Origin: DATBJG01 sp963790545
GTDB taxonomy: Bacteria; Acidobacteriota; Vicinamibacteria; Vicinamibacterales; JAMQPK01
Direction: 5' to 3'
DNA: 64,000 nucleotides
Assembly: GCA_963790545.1 (NCBI GenBank)
Contig: CAWBPA010000022.1
Span: 21,440-85,439 of the forward strand
In this document: one piece after another, positions 26,488 through 35,796 of the stretch
Position numbering within the stretch: the stretch's first letter is position 1
How the letters are laid out: each line of letters begins with the position of its first letter
The notes under the pieces: model-generated
Told to the model about the DNA's origin: nothing
Databases searched by the model: none
What the model saw: only the letters and a program-made list of their open reading frames with translations
Program-made: the position numbers and the translations under genes

Positions 26488-26826
26488 ATGGACTTGAGCA
26501 AAGACCTGGTTGCTGCGTCCGCCACGCCCCTCGTGCTCGCCATCCTTGCCGAAGGCGACAGTTACGGCTACGCCATCATCAAGCGAGTGGCCGAGTTGTC
26601 AGGCGGGCACCTGCAGTGGACCGACGGCATGCTGTATCCCGTGCTGCATCGGCTCGAGCGCCAAGGTTATGTCGCGGCGAAGTGGGCCGCCTCCGAGAGC
26701 GGCCGCAGGCGGAAGTACTACCGGATCACGAAAGAAGGCCGCGCAGAGCTCGCGGCCCATCGGGAGCAGTGGAAGGCCGTGGACGGCACCCTCCGGGGAA
26801 TCTGGATGCAGGCATGCACCGTATGA
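26488..26826 (+). CDS. PadR-family transcriptional regulator
   Basis: 112 residues: 'ILAEGDSYGYAIIKRVAEL', 'WTDGMLYPVLHRLERQGYVAAKW' and 'RRRKYYRITKEGRAEL' are the PadR winged-helix signature. The start at 26488 agrees with the promoter. The stop overlaps the permease start (ATGA, 26823-26826). PadR paired with a prefixed permease is a very common Acidobacteriota arrangement; the regulator likely controls the pair. Confidence 0.93.
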   Translation: MDLSKDLVAASATPLVLAILAEGDSYGYAIIKRVAELSGGHLQWTDGMLYPVLHRLERQGYVAAKWAASESGRRRKYYRITKEGRAELAAHREQWKAVDGTLRGIWMQACTV

Positions 26827-28226
26827 CCACTTTCGCCGATCAGCCAATCGAGGATCAAATCGCGCAGTGGCGGACGTACTTGCGCCGCCGGCAGGCCGTA
26901 CACGGTTCCGACGTGGAGGAGCTCGAGGGACATCTGCGCGACCAGTTGACGGCGCTCTCAGAGGCCGGCCTCGCCGGCGATGAAGCGTTCTTGGTCGCGG
27001 TCAAGCGCATGGGCAACCTCGATGCGTTGTCACGCGAGTTCGCACGCGCGCATTCCGAGCGGTTGTGGAAGCAATTAGTCGTGGCGCCCGATACTGACGC
27101 ACCGGCCAACACCTCTCGCACTGAGATCCTCGTCGTCTTGGGCCTTGCCATCGCCGCGGCGTTGGCCGTCAAGCTGCCTGCGTTGTTCGGTCTTCCGCTC
27201 AGCCCTGACGAAGAAGTGCCGGCGTTCTACTTCCGGAATGCCAGTCTGTTCGTCTTTCCACTGCTCACGATCTACTTCCTGTGGAAGCGTGGGTTTGGCG
27301 TCGCAGCCGGCCTCTGGCTCGCGCTGCCGTTCGCGGCCGCAGCTATGTTCGCCAACGTCTTTCCCTTCCACAATCCAGAACGGCTCGACAACTTCCCGGA
27401 GGGCAGCGACACTCAGGCGCTGACCGCTTTGCATCTGCCAATCGCGTTGTGGCTGATGGCCGTCGGTGTCGCGTACGTTGGAGGCCGCTGGTTCTCCTCC
27501 GGCCGGCGCATGGACTTCGTGCGGTTCTCGGGCGAGCTGGCCATCTACTACGTGCTCATCGCGCTCGGCGGGGGAGTCGTCACCGCCTTTACGGCCATGT
27601 TGTTCTCCGCGATCGATATGAATCCTGCCTGGTTCATCGGGGGCTGGCTGATCCCGTGCGGGGCGGCGGGGGCCGTCATCATCGGATCCTGGCTGGTGGA
27701 AGCGAAGCAAAGCGTCATCGAGAACATGGCACCGGTGCTGACGAGGCTGTTCACGCCGCTGTTTACGATTCTGCTCCTCGCGTTTCTGGCGACCATGGCG
27801 TGGACAGGCAATCCAATCAACGTGAAGCGGGAGATCCTGATCGGTTTCGATCTGCTGCTGGCCGTCGTCGTCGGACTCGTGCTCTACGCCGCGTCCGCGC
27901 GCGACCCCCAGGCCCCGCCGGACTTTTTCGACGGCCTGCAACTGCTGCTCGTGGTGAGCGCGCTCGTGGTCGATGTGGTGGCGCTCGCGGCGATTGCGGC
28001 CCGCATCTCCGAGTTTGGCTTCACGCCCAACCGAGTGGCGGCTCTTGGCGAGAATCTCATTCTGCTCGTCAACCTGGCGTGGACGGCCTGGCTCTATGCA
28101 TCCTTCCTGCGTCACCGAGGCTCGTTTGCCGCCCTGGAGCGATGGCAGATCGCCTATCTACCCGTGTACGCCGTATGGGCGGCACTGGTGGTTGTTCTGT
28201 TCCCGCCCGTGTTCGGCTACCGTTGA
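26823..28226 (+). CDS. Permease-prefix membrane protein (DUF4153-like)
   Basis: 467 residues. An N-terminal soluble 'permease prefix' of about 70 residues ('EDQIAQWRTYLRRRQAVHGSDVEELEGHL', 'RMGNLDALSREFARAHSERLW') precedes about 11 hydrophobic helices. The membrane part looks DUF4153-like. Coupled to PadR by a 4-bp overlap. Function unknown; PadR partners are often transport or stress-response membrane proteins. Confidence 0.83.
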   Translation: MTTFADQPIEDQIAQWRTYLRRRQAVHGSDVEELEGHLRDQLTALSEAGLAGDEAFLVAVKRMGNLDALSREFARAHSERLWKQLVVAPDTDAPANTSRTEILVVLGLAIAAALAVKLPALFGLPLSPDEEVPAFYFRNASLFVFPLLTIYFLWKRGFGVAAGLWLALPFAAAAMFANVFPFHNPERLDNFPEGSDTQALTALHLPIALWLMAVGVAYVGGRWFSSGRRMDFVRFSGELAIYYVLIALGGGVVTAFTAMLFSAIDMNPAWFIGGWLIPCGAAGAVIIGSWLVEAKQSVIENMAPVLTRLFTPLFTILLLAFLATMAWTGNPINVKREILIGFDLLLAVVVGLVLYAASARDPQAPPDFFDGLQLLLVVSALVVDVVALAAIAARISEFGFTPNRVAALGENLILLVNLAWTAWLYASFLRHRGSFAALERWQIAYLPVYAVWAALVVVLFPPVFGYR

Positions 28227-28257
28227 TGCCCTCCACGGGCACTCCACCGGCGGATCG

Positions 28258-28824
28258 TTACTTCGGTTGGATTTTCGAGATTTTGTTACCCTGGATGCCG
28301 AGACCTGCCATCAGGCCCTTTTGTCCGAAGACAAACGCGTAGATGTCGTCCTTGAGCGTGGTAGTGGTCGTGGTCTTCGCCATGCCCTCATCGACCATCA
28401 CGACGCTCGGTCCGACACCCACCTCGAAGCCGTTCGCGTTATCGAGCTGCGCGAGGGCCTTCTCGTTCATGAAGAACATCGCGTAGCCGTATTTCTGCCC
28501 GCCAGCCTGAAGGCCGAACGAGGCGCCGGTCGTCTTGTAGTAGGCGGCCGCCTTTCCCCCCTTGAGGAGTGTTCCCTCTCCGTACTGACCACCGATGCCA
28601 AGCCCGGCTTTGGTGATCTCCGGAAATACCAGAACGGCGTGCGCCTTGGACTGCAGCGTCTTAGCCAACGGAGCGCTCGCGTCAAGTTGCGCCAGCGCGG
28701 TTCGCGCCTCGCTGGTGAGTTCTGCGGCCTCCGTCTTGCCCTTGTCCTGAGCGATGGATGGCCCAGTGGCAAGAACGAATGCCGTGGCAAGGAGCACGGT
28801 GAATGATCGCGTCGGGGATTTCAT
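28258..28824 (-). CDS. SYLF (YSC84-like) lipid-binding-domain exported protein
   Basis: 188 residues. AAGGAG lies 7 nt upstream of the ATG at 28824; signal peptide ends 'ATGPSIAQ'. SYLF domain: 'AHAVLVFPEITKAGLGIGGQYGEGTLLKGGKAAAYYKT', 'SFGLQAGGQKYGYAMFFMNEKAL' and 'SVVMVDEGMAKTTTTTTLKDDIYAFVFGQKGLMAGLGI'. The domain binds phosphoinositides in eukaryotes; in bacteria it is a common envelope protein of unclear role. It converges with the permease gene. Confidence 0.93.
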   Translation of the reverse strand: MKSPTRSFTVLLATAFVLATGPSIAQDKGKTEAAELTSEARTALAQLDASAPLAKTLQSKAHAVLVFPEITKAGLGIGGQYGEGTLLKGGKAAAYYKTTGASFGLQAGGQKYGYAMFFMNEKALAQLDNANGFEVGVGPSVVMVDEGMAKTTTTTTLKDDIYAFVFGQKGLMAGLGIQGNKISKIQPK

Positions 28825-29031
28825 TGGCATTCTCCTTAATGTATGTGCTTGTTCCACGGCGAGCTTACGCCGGGAGTTTGAACAACTCAAGCGTGCGTCG
28901 ACAACCGGCCCGTGCGGCAGACCTCGCAACTTGTTGAAACGCCTCGGCCTCCAAGACCTGCACGCTCCCTTGTCAGCGCAATCCCGCTCCTGCGGTAGAC
29001 ATCCTTCGCGCTCTCGTGTACAAGGTTCGAC

Positions 29032-29808
29032 ATGCTGCTCCGTCGCTTCCTGCCGACGCTTGTCGGTCTGACCGTTGCCGTCGCGGGGGCCAGCGCGCAG
29101 CTGCTGACGGTCGATCACCCTGGCCAGTACACGCGGGAAGACATCGCCAAGGGCGGCCTGCTCTACAACGCGCAATGTTTTCAATGCCACGGGCGGGACG
29201 GCGATCAAATCTCGGGGGTCGATCTCCGGCGCGGTCTCTTTCGCCGCTCGCAGTCCGATGAGGATCTGGGGCAGATCATTACGCGAGGGTCTCCTGGAGG
29301 GATGCCGGCATTCAAGCTCGAGCCCGCCGATCTCACGGGCATCGTTGCCTACATTCGTGCCGGGTTCGACACGAGCGCATCAATCAGAGTCGGCGACGCC
29401 GCGCGTGGCCGGGCGGTCTTCCAGGGCAAAGGCGAGTGCGGCACGTGCCACCGGGTGGCGGGGCGAGGGCCGCGCTCGGCACCCGATCTGAGCGATATCG
29501 GGGTCGCCCGGGCTCCGGCAATGCTCGAACGCTCCGTTCGCGACCCCTCGTCGGCGCTCGTTCCAATCAACCGGCCGGTGCGGATCGTCATGCGTGACGG
29601 CAGAACCATCCTTGGCCGGCGGCTGAATGAGGACACACACACGGTCCAAATCATCGACGAGCACGAGCGCCTGCTGTCTGTCATGAAGAAGGACGTCCGA
29701 TCCTTCGACGTGGCAAAGGAGTCGGCGATGCCGGCGTACGCCGCGAGGTTGACCGACAACGAGATTGCCGATGTCGTCGCGTACCTGTTGACGCTGAGAA
29801 AGCCGTAG
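29032..29808 (+). CDS. Exported di-haem cytochrome c
   Basis: 258 residues. Signal peptide ends 'GASAQ'. Two CxxCH haem sites: 'CFQCH' near residue 50 and 'CGTCH' near residue 138. Between them 'GSPGGMPAFKLEPADLTGIVAYIRA' supplies a distal Met. The C-terminal part ('IVMRDGRTILGRRLNEDTHTVQIID') is the beta-domain seen in membrane-bound-dehydrogenase-type cytochromes. It lies upstream of the PQQ dehydrogenase on the same strand and is the obvious electron acceptor. Confidence 0.92.
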   Translation: MLLRRFLPTLVGLTVAVAGASAQLLTVDHPGQYTREDIAKGGLLYNAQCFQCHGRDGDQISGVDLRRGLFRRSQSDEDLGQIITRGSPGGMPAFKLEPADLTGIVAYIRAGFDTSASIRVGDAARGRAVFQGKGECGTCHRVAGRGPRSAPDLSDIGVARAPAMLERSVRDPSSALVPINRPVRIVMRDGRTILGRRLNEDTHTVQIIDEHERLLSVMKKDVRSFDVAKESAMPAYAARLTDNEIADVVAYLLTLRKP

Positions 29809-29809
29809 A

Positions 29810-29857
29810 GCGCGGGCTTTAGCCCGCGCGGGCGGGCGCGGAGGCTGAAGCCTCCGC
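29810..29857. repeat. Twin palindromic repeat
   Basis: Two adjacent hairpins: GCGCGGGCT/AGCCCGCGC (29810-29829) and GCGGAGGCT/AGCCTCCGC (29838-29857), followed by 'tctacg'. The style matches repeats at 0.68 and 60.9 kb. It sits between the cytochrome and PQQ dehydrogenase genes, where it could dampen read-through. Confidence 0.7.
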
Positions 29858-29893
29858 TCTACGAATCATGAATCGGTGAAAGGTGCAGAACGA

Positions 29894-31552
29894 ATGACGG
29901 GGACGAATCTCGGCTCATGGTTGTCGTTGATCGATGGTGCTGGCTTGTCTCTCGCGAAGGCGACGCGCAGGTCACCTCCGATCGTCTGCTTCGCGCCGCG
30001 GACGAGCCGCAGAACTGGATTACTTACTCTGGCGATTATGCGGGGAAGCGCTACAGCCTGCTTACCCAAATCACTCCAGCCAACGTGAGGAACCTCGAGC
30101 TCAAGTGGATCCTGCCCAACCAGGTCTTTGGCGCCTGGCAGTCCACGCCGATCGTCGTCGACGGGATCATGTACGTCACGCAACGTCCAAACGACGTCCT
30201 GGCAGTGGACGCAAAGACCGGCCGGGTGTTCTGGCAGTACCGTTATACCGTCTCGCCGGACGCGCGCGTGTGCTGCGGCGCCAACAATCGTGGCGTGGCC
30301 ATTCTCGGCGACACGCTGTACATGGGCACGCTCGACGGGCACCTCGTGGCGATCGACAGAACGACGGGACGCTCCCTGTGGGACGTCGCTGTCGGAGATC
30401 CCAAGCTTGGCTACTCGATCACGATGGCCCCGCTCATCGTCAAGGACAAGGTTCTTGTGGGTTCGGGCGGCGGCGAGTACGGGATCCGCGGCTTCATTGC
30501 CGCCTTCGACAGCACCACCGGAAAGGAGTTGTGGCGCTTTCATACCATTCCCGGACCCGGGGAGAAGGGACACGAAACCTGGTCTGGCGATTCCTGGAAG
30601 TCAGGCGGAGCGTCGGTGTGGCTGACGCCCTCCTACGATCCAGCGCTCAATCTCACCTACTGGGGCATTGGCAATCCGGGCCCTGACTTCAACCCCGATC
30701 AGCGCCTGGGCGACAACCTGTACACGGACTCAGTCGTGGCGCTCAACCCCGACACTGGCGCGCTCGAGTGGCACTTCCAGTTCACGCCGCACGACCCCTA
30801 CGACTACGACTCCGTGCAGATTGGAGTCCTCGCCGATCGTCAACTGGAGGGGCACGCCCACCAAGGCCATCCTCTGGGCGAATCGGAACGGCTTCTTCTA
30901 CGTGCTCGATCGGACGAACGGCCGATTTCTCTCTGGTACGCCCTTCTTGAAAGTGAACTGGGCCAGCGGCATCGACGAGAAGGGGAGACCTATCCCCACA
31001 CCGCAGCCGGAAGGACAGCCGACGTGGCCGGGAGTCCAGGGCGGCACGAACTGGTACTCGCCGTCGTACAGCCCGCGCACGGGGCTGATCTATGTCTCGG
31101 CGTGGGAAGGCTACGCGTCGATCTTCAAAAAGGAAAAGTCGGAGTATGTGCCGGGACGCAATTTCCTTGGCGGGTCCGCGACGCCTTATACCGGAGTGCA
31201 GGGCGCGCCCGGCGTGCGTGTCGGACGTGCGACGCCGATCAACACCTGGACCGATGCCGCCGGCAACGGCGCCGTCATCGCGATCGACCCGCAGACCGGG
31301 CAAAGGAAGTGGACCTTCAAGCAGTTCGACGTCACCGACAGCGGCAACCTGACGACCGCGACGGACCTGCTGTTTACAGGCGGACGCGAGGGCTACTTTT
31401 ATGCGCTCGACGCCCGGACTGGCGCCGAGCTGTGGAAGGCGAGCCTGGGCGGTCAGATCGCGAACGGTCCGATCACCTACGCGGTCGACGGGAAGCAGTA
31501 CGTATCGGTGATATCGGGTAATTCACTCATCACATTCGCGCTGCGCGAGTAG
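29894..31552 (+). CDS. PQQ-dependent alcohol dehydrogenase, two frameshifts
   Basis: About 550 residues joined. Quinoprotein propeller: 'NWITYSGDYAGKRYSLLTQI', 'ILPNQVFGAWQSTPIVVDGIMYVT', 'ARVCCGANNRGVAI' (vicinal Cys pair that contacts PQQ), 'TWSGDSWKSGGASVWLTPSYD', 'NLYTDSVVALNPDTGALEWHFQFTPHDPYDYDSV', then after a break near 30836 'GTPTKAILWANRNGFFYVLDR' and a normal C-terminus 'SGNSLITFALRE'. The signal-peptide-like part lies in another frame (ATG 29894), with a shift near 29955. No fused haem domain; the upstream cytochrome c likely takes the electrons. The substrate (methanol, ethanol or larger alcohol) is not resolved. Confidence 0.87.
31513..31551 (+). repeat. 39-bp direct repeat, copy 1 (end of the PQQ gene)
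   Basis: The last 39 bases of the PQQ gene before its final stop base recur at 36472-36510 with one mismatch. In this copy they encode the SGNSLITFALRE terminus. Confidence 0.9.
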
Positions 31553-31590
31553 CGCCGCTCGTGGGTTCGTGCTAGCGGAGGAGGCTTTTG

Positions 31591-32872
31591 ATGTCCGGAG
31601 ATCACTCACGCGTGAGCCGGAGAGACTTCGCGAGATTTCTGGCGTTGAGCGGCTCGGTGTTTCTGCCCAAGCCTCTGCTCGCCTGGCCGGCGCCGCTGCA
31701 GCAGACGCCGGAACGGCCCGACGAAAAATTCTGGCTGTCGGTTCGCGCAGCAGTTTCTGATGCCGCCGGAGCTCGGCGTCCTGAACGCCGCCAACCTGTG
31801 TCCGTCTCCGGCGCCGGTGCTCGAGGCCATGTATCGCAGCACGAAAGACATCGATGGCGACCCGTCGTTCGACAACCGGCAGAAGATGAGCGCCGGAAAG
31901 GAAGAAACGCGACGGCTGGTCGCAAGGTTTCTGCGCGTCACGCCAGAAGAGATCGTGCTCACGCGAAATACGAGCGAGGCCAACAACATGGTCTCGAGCG
32001 GCCTCGATCTCAAAGCGGGCGACGAGGTCATCGTCTTTGCCGACAACCACCCGAGCAACAACGTCGCCTGGACGCAGAAGGCCAAGCGATTCGGATACAC
32101 CGTCACGACCATCAGCCAGCCCAATCCGCATCCGGGTCCGGAGTATTACATCGACGCCGTCAGGAAAGCGATCACGTCGCGGACACGCGTGCTCGCGTTC
32201 ACGCACCACACGAGCACGGTGGGTGACGTCCTTCCGGCCAGGGAGCTTTGCCGGATTGCCCGCGAGCGCGGGGTCATGACGCTGGTGGATGGTGCGTGCA
32301 CGTTGGGACTGCTCGATCTGGATCTCAGTGACATCCAGCCGGACTTCTATACCGGCAGCTCGCACAAGTGGCCGTGCGGTCCCAAAGAAGTCGGCGTCCT
32401 CTACGTCAACGCGCGCGTACAGGCGAGCATCCACCCGAGCATCATCAGCGCCTATCCCGGCGCGGTCGGCATCGCGCGCACCCTGGAAGCGATGGGACAG
32501 CGAGACGAGCCCGCCATCATCGGCTTCGGCGAGGCGATCACCTTTCAGACCACAATCGGCCGCAAGGCCATCGAAGAGCGGTCGCGCTCGCTCGGCCAGG
32601 CGCTGATTGCCGGACTTCGCCGCATCGATGGCGTGCAGCTCTGGACGCATCCGGATCCATCGCGATCCGGTGCGGTCGTCAGCTTCCGGCCGGGGACCTT
32701 GGATGTGACCAAGCTCTCCGCCGCGTTATACCGCAACGATCGCATCGGCTGTGCGACCCGAGGTGGAACGGATCGACCTGGCATCCGTTTTTCGCCGCAC
32801 ATTTACAACACGATGGCGGAAGTCGATCGCTCGGTGGCGGCAATAGCCAAGTACATGCGTCAAGGAGTGTAG
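31591..32872 (+). CDS. Tat-exported class V aminotransferase-fold protein, one frameshift
   Basis: About 426 residues joined. GGAGG precedes the ATG; Tat signal 'SRRDFARFLALSG'. After a shift near 31744 the PLP fold runs through: 'LNAANLCPSPAPVLEAM', 'EEIVLTRNTSEANNMVSSGL', 'DEVIVFADNHPSNNVAW', 'HTSTVGDVLPARELC', 'LVDGACTLGLLDLDL' (PLP-pyridine Asp) and 'YTGSSHKWPCGPKEVGVLYV' (Schiff-base Lys in HKW). Related to isopenicillin-N epimerase and cysteine-desulfurase-like enzymes. Export of a PLP enzyme through Tat, with cofactor bound, is plausible. Substrate unknown. Confidence 0.87.
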
Positions 32873-32928
32873 TTCGGCGTGTGGGCCGAATAGCGGCTAA
32901 CGGCACCGAACTGAGGAGACGTACCACG

Positions 32929-33588
32929 ATGGACACTGCAGTGCGATTCCTGCTCGCGGCGGCTGTCGTCGTCACGGCGTTGCCCGCCGCCACCAGCGCT
33001 CATTTCAAGCTGCTCACGCCGACACCCTGGCTCAACTCGAACGATCTCGGTGATCCGCAGAAAGTCGGCCCGTGTGGCGGCGATCCGATGGGACAGAACG
33101 AGAAGCTCCTGACCAAGGAGATTACGAAAGTTATTGGCGGGTCCAAGCTGCCCCTGAAGATTCAGGAAACGATTTTCCACTCAGGCCACTATCGCGTCGC
33201 GCTGGCGGTCAACTCACGGAATGAGCTGCCGCCGGATCCGTACACAGTCGAAAAGTGGACCGACCGCGGGCTGTATTCGGTGTGGGGTCAGATCCAGAGT
33301 CCGCCGCAAATCCCCGTGCTCGCCGACGGGTTATTCCAGCATTACAACAAACCGGGCGAGCCGGCTTCCGCCAAGCCGAAGACACCGATGCCACCCTGGG
33401 AAACCGACATCGAGTTGCCGAACATCACATGCAAGACGTGCACGCTGCAGGTTATCCAGTTCATGGCTGATCACATCTACAATCAGCCCGGCGGTTACGC
33501 GTACCACCACTGTGCGGATCTGCAGATCACCGCCGACCCTATGAAACCCATCGACACACGCTGGCCTGCGGCGACGCCGAGGAATTGA
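32929..33588 (+). CDS. LPMO-like secreted protein (SCE4755-type)
   Basis: 219 residues. The signal peptide ends 'AATSA', leaving His as residue 1 of the mature chain ('HFKLLTPTPWL'), the hallmark of copper histidine-brace lytic polysaccharide monooxygenases. Later conserved elements: 'GPCGGDP', 'ETIFHSGHYRVALAV', 'ITCKTCTLQVIQFMADH' and 'YAYHHCADLQI', the last His being a candidate second copper ligand. It matches the SCE4755 family of monooxygenase-like proteins. Chain cleavage of a polysaccharide is inferred. It follows the aminotransferase by 56 bp. Confidence 0.82.
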   Translation: MDTAVRFLLAAAVVVTALPAATSAHFKLLTPTPWLNSNDLGDPQKVGPCGGDPMGQNEKLLTKEITKVIGGSKLPLKIQETIFHSGHYRVALAVNSRNELPPDPYTVEKWTDRGLYSVWGQIQSPPQIPVLADGLFQHYNKPGEPASAKPKTPMPPWETDIELPNITCKTCTLQVIQFMADHIYNQPGGYAYHHCADLQITADPMKPIDTRWPAATPRN

Positions 33589-33771
33589 AGGATCGAAGGA
33601 GGTCAGTCAGGCTACTGGAGCCCTGCGTTCATTGAAGGCGTGTTTCCAACCAAGGAGCGTTCGCAGTCGATTACCAGGGAGGCCACCTTCTGACGAAGCC
33701 CTGCTCGTCACCATCAGCAGAGTTGCACCTGCGCCGATTACCGACCGGCCGGCGGCGTTCCCGACGACACG
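33589..33771. other. Gap without a gene
   Basis: No coding region, promoter or repeat was found between the LPMO-like gene and the small convergent ORF. Confidence 0.5.
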
Positions 33772-34029
33772 TCACTGACTGATTGCACCGTTCGGACCGA
33801 CCGTTAAGGCGAAACCCGGTTCGTCGCCGTTGCCGGGCGTGGTGGTCTTCTGGATCAACCGCACGTCATTGGCGAAGACATTTCGTGTCACCGCTCCGGT
33901 CGGATTCTCGTCGCACGCGTTCTGATCGTTCACCCTGAAGAACACGCGGGTGTCGACAGGTACATCCGCAAACGAAATCTCGTATCGGTCCGCATACTGA
34001 CAAAGAGAGTCCATTCGAAAGAGCCGCAT
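33772..34029 (-). CDS. Small hypothetical protein
   Basis: 85 residues, closed by an in-frame stop just before the ATG. It contains 'YEISFADVPVDTRVFFRVNDQNACDE' and ends 'GFALTVGPNGAISQ'. I see no known motif and no signal peptide. Its start abuts the divergent P-loop gene. It may be a fragment of a larger beta-rich protein. Confidence 0.4.
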   Translation of the reverse strand: MRLFRMDSLCQYADRYEISFADVPVDTRVFFRVNDQNACDENPTGAVTRNVFANDVRLIQKTTTPGNGDEPGFALTVGPNGAISQ

Positions 34030-34621
34030 GTCGGCTTACCATGTAAGGCCGTTAACGCGCACGGAATCAGTTCCAACTTTCCTTATACCGAGGCCTGCGG
34101 TGGGACACGAGATCAAAGTGCTGGTGATTTCGGGCTCAATGGGGTCCGGGAAAACGACCGTTCTGGCAGAAGCGTCAGACCTCCTGACCGCAGCTAACAT
34201 CCCCCACGCGGCCGTCGATCTCGATGCGCTGGGCCTTGGCTATCTGCCAGCCGCGACGGCTGACGAGCTGGAGATCCGCAATCTGGCTGCCCTGTGGCGC
34301 AACTATGCCGCTTCGGGTGCCACGAGGCTCCTCATCGCCGGAGCGCTCTCTACGAGTGACAAACGTGCGCAGCTTCAAAGCGTGATCCGTGAAGCCACCA
34401 TCCTCGTCTGCAGGCTTCGGGCCAGACTGAGCACGATGGAACGGCGCGTCCGAGCTCGCGAGCTTGGAATTCTTCAGGAGCGGCTGGTGGCACGGGTGAC
34501 GGAACTCGAAACTGCACTCGACGCCGGGCAGGTCGAAGACTTCAGCGTCGAGAACGACGGTCGAACTCTCACCGACGTTGCACGTGACATGCTGATTCGA
34601 GCAGGCTGGCTCAACACCTGA
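34028..34621 (+). CDS. P-loop kinase-like protein
   Basis: 197 residues. Walker A 'VISGSMGSGKTTVLAEASDLL' near residues 33-45, then 'HAAVDLDALGLGYLP' (acidic acceptor or Mg site) and 'ATRLLIAGAL'. The layout is like chloramphenicol phosphotransferase/AAC-type small-molecule kinases. GTG at 34100 is an alternative start and would remove a non-conserved leader. Substrate unknown. Confidence 0.72.
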   Translation: MSAYHVRPLTRTESVPTFLIPRPAVGHEIKVLVISGSMGSGKTTVLAEASDLLTAANIPHAAVDLDALGLGYLPAATADELEIRNLAALWRNYAASGATRLLIAGALSTSDKRAQLQSVIREATILVCRLRARLSTMERRVRARELGILQERLVARVTELETALDAGQVEDFSVENDGRTLTDVARDMLIRAGWLNT

Positions 34622-34711
34622 CCAACTCTCCGAAGCCGGAAGCGCTCTGCTGTCAGGCCGCCGAGGCTGGCTCCGGAATACGACCACTGCTAACGTGGTC
34701 TTCGCAAACCC

Positions 34712-35632
34712 ATGAGGTCTCCCACTGACACCGCCCTTGTCGCGTCACCAATCGCTGAGGCACTCATGGCACGGCGGCCCGTCGTTGCGCTTGAAACGAC
34801 ACTGGTGACACACGGCTTCCCGAATCCTGAGGGCCTCAAGATCGCATTAGAGCTCGAAGCCGCAGTTGCGGCCGAAGGCGCACAGCCCGCGACCATCGGC
34901 ATCGTCGACGGGCGAATCCGCGTGGGCCTCAGTCACGCGGAGCTCGAGCAATTGGCCACCTGCGGCGGCGCGGTCAAGCTGAATCTGAGCAATCTGGCTG
35001 CGCACCTGATACCCGGATCCTGGGGATCGACGACCGTGGCGGCAACGCTGTTGGTGGCGTGGCGCGCTGGTGTTCGCGTGTTCGCCACCGGTGGAATTGG
35101 GGGGGTTCATCGGAACGTGCCAGAAACCGGGGACGTATCGGCCGACTTGACGGCTCTCGCGCGATTTCCAGTCGCCGTCGTCTGTGCGGGCGCCAAGGCC
35201 GTGCTTGACCTGCCGCGCACGCTCGAACTGCTCGAGACGCTCGGTGTCCCGGTGTTCGGCTTCGAGACGGACGAATTTCCCGCCTTCTATTCCCGCGACA
35301 GCGGGTTGCCCGTCGATCGGCGCTTCGACGATATCGGTCTGCTTGCCGGGGCGGTGAGCGCGCACTTCACATTGAATGTGGGATCGGGCATCGTCGTGGC
35401 GAATCCGATCGCCCGCGAACACGAGCTTCCACGAGCGGTATGGCAGCCGGCAATCGAGCTTGCGTTGGCGGAGGCAACCCGGCAGGGCATCCGCGGGCGC
35501 AACGTGACACCGTTCCTTCTCGAACGACTCCGCGTTTTGACCGAGGGCGCGAGCGTCTTCTCAAATCGGGCCCTGTTGATCAACAACGCGAGTCTGGCCG
35601 GACGGCTGGCGGCCGCCTTGTATCACGACTAG
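34712..35632 (+). CDS. psuG: Pseudouridine-5'-phosphate glycosidase
   Basis: 306 residues, full family length. Motifs: 'VALETTLVTHGFPNPEGL', 'GAQPATIGIVDGRIRVGLS', 'STTVAATLLVAWRAGVRVFATGGIGGVHR', 'DVSADLTALARFPVAVVCAGAKAVLDLPRTLELLETLGVPV' (catalytic Lys in CAGAK) and 'ANPIAREHELP'. It splits pseudouridine 5'-phosphate into uracil and ribose 5-phosphate. The usual kinase partner psuK is not obviously present; the P-loop gene upstream does not look like a PfkB kinase. Confidence 0.95.
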   Translation: MRSPTDTALVASPIAEALMARRPVVALETTLVTHGFPNPEGLKIALELEAAVAAEGAQPATIGIVDGRIRVGLSHAELEQLATCGGAVKLNLSNLAAHLIPGSWGSTTVAATLLVAWRAGVRVFATGGIGGVHRNVPETGDVSADLTALARFPVAVVCAGAKAVLDLPRTLELLETLGVPVFGFETDEFPAFYSRDSGLPVDRRFDDIGLLAGAVSAHFTLNVGSGIVVANPIAREHELPRAVWQPAIELALAEATRQGIRGRNVTPFLLERLRVLTEGASVFSNRALLINNASLAGRLAAALYHD

Positions 35633-35796
35633 CCCAACGCCCCAGACTATCTCGCCGGGACGGGCCGCTTCAGATCTTCCGTCCAGGGCAGGAACACGAT
35701 AATGTCAGCGCTGGCGCTCACTCGCTGCGCGCCCAGTTTTCATTTCAGGCTGCGTTTTCCAGCAGCCCTGCCATCTGGCCGTTCTAAACTGGGCTC

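Noticed and set aside
26469..26822. In-frame extension of the membrane protein upstream of its ATGA start
   Set aside because: It overlaps PadR completely, is Arg-rich, and lacks a start signal. The ATG at 26823 fits translational coupling.
29810..29857. Intrinsic terminator between cytochrome and PQQ genes
   Set aside because: The twin hairpins have no T tract and match repeats elsewhere, so a repeat element is the safer call.
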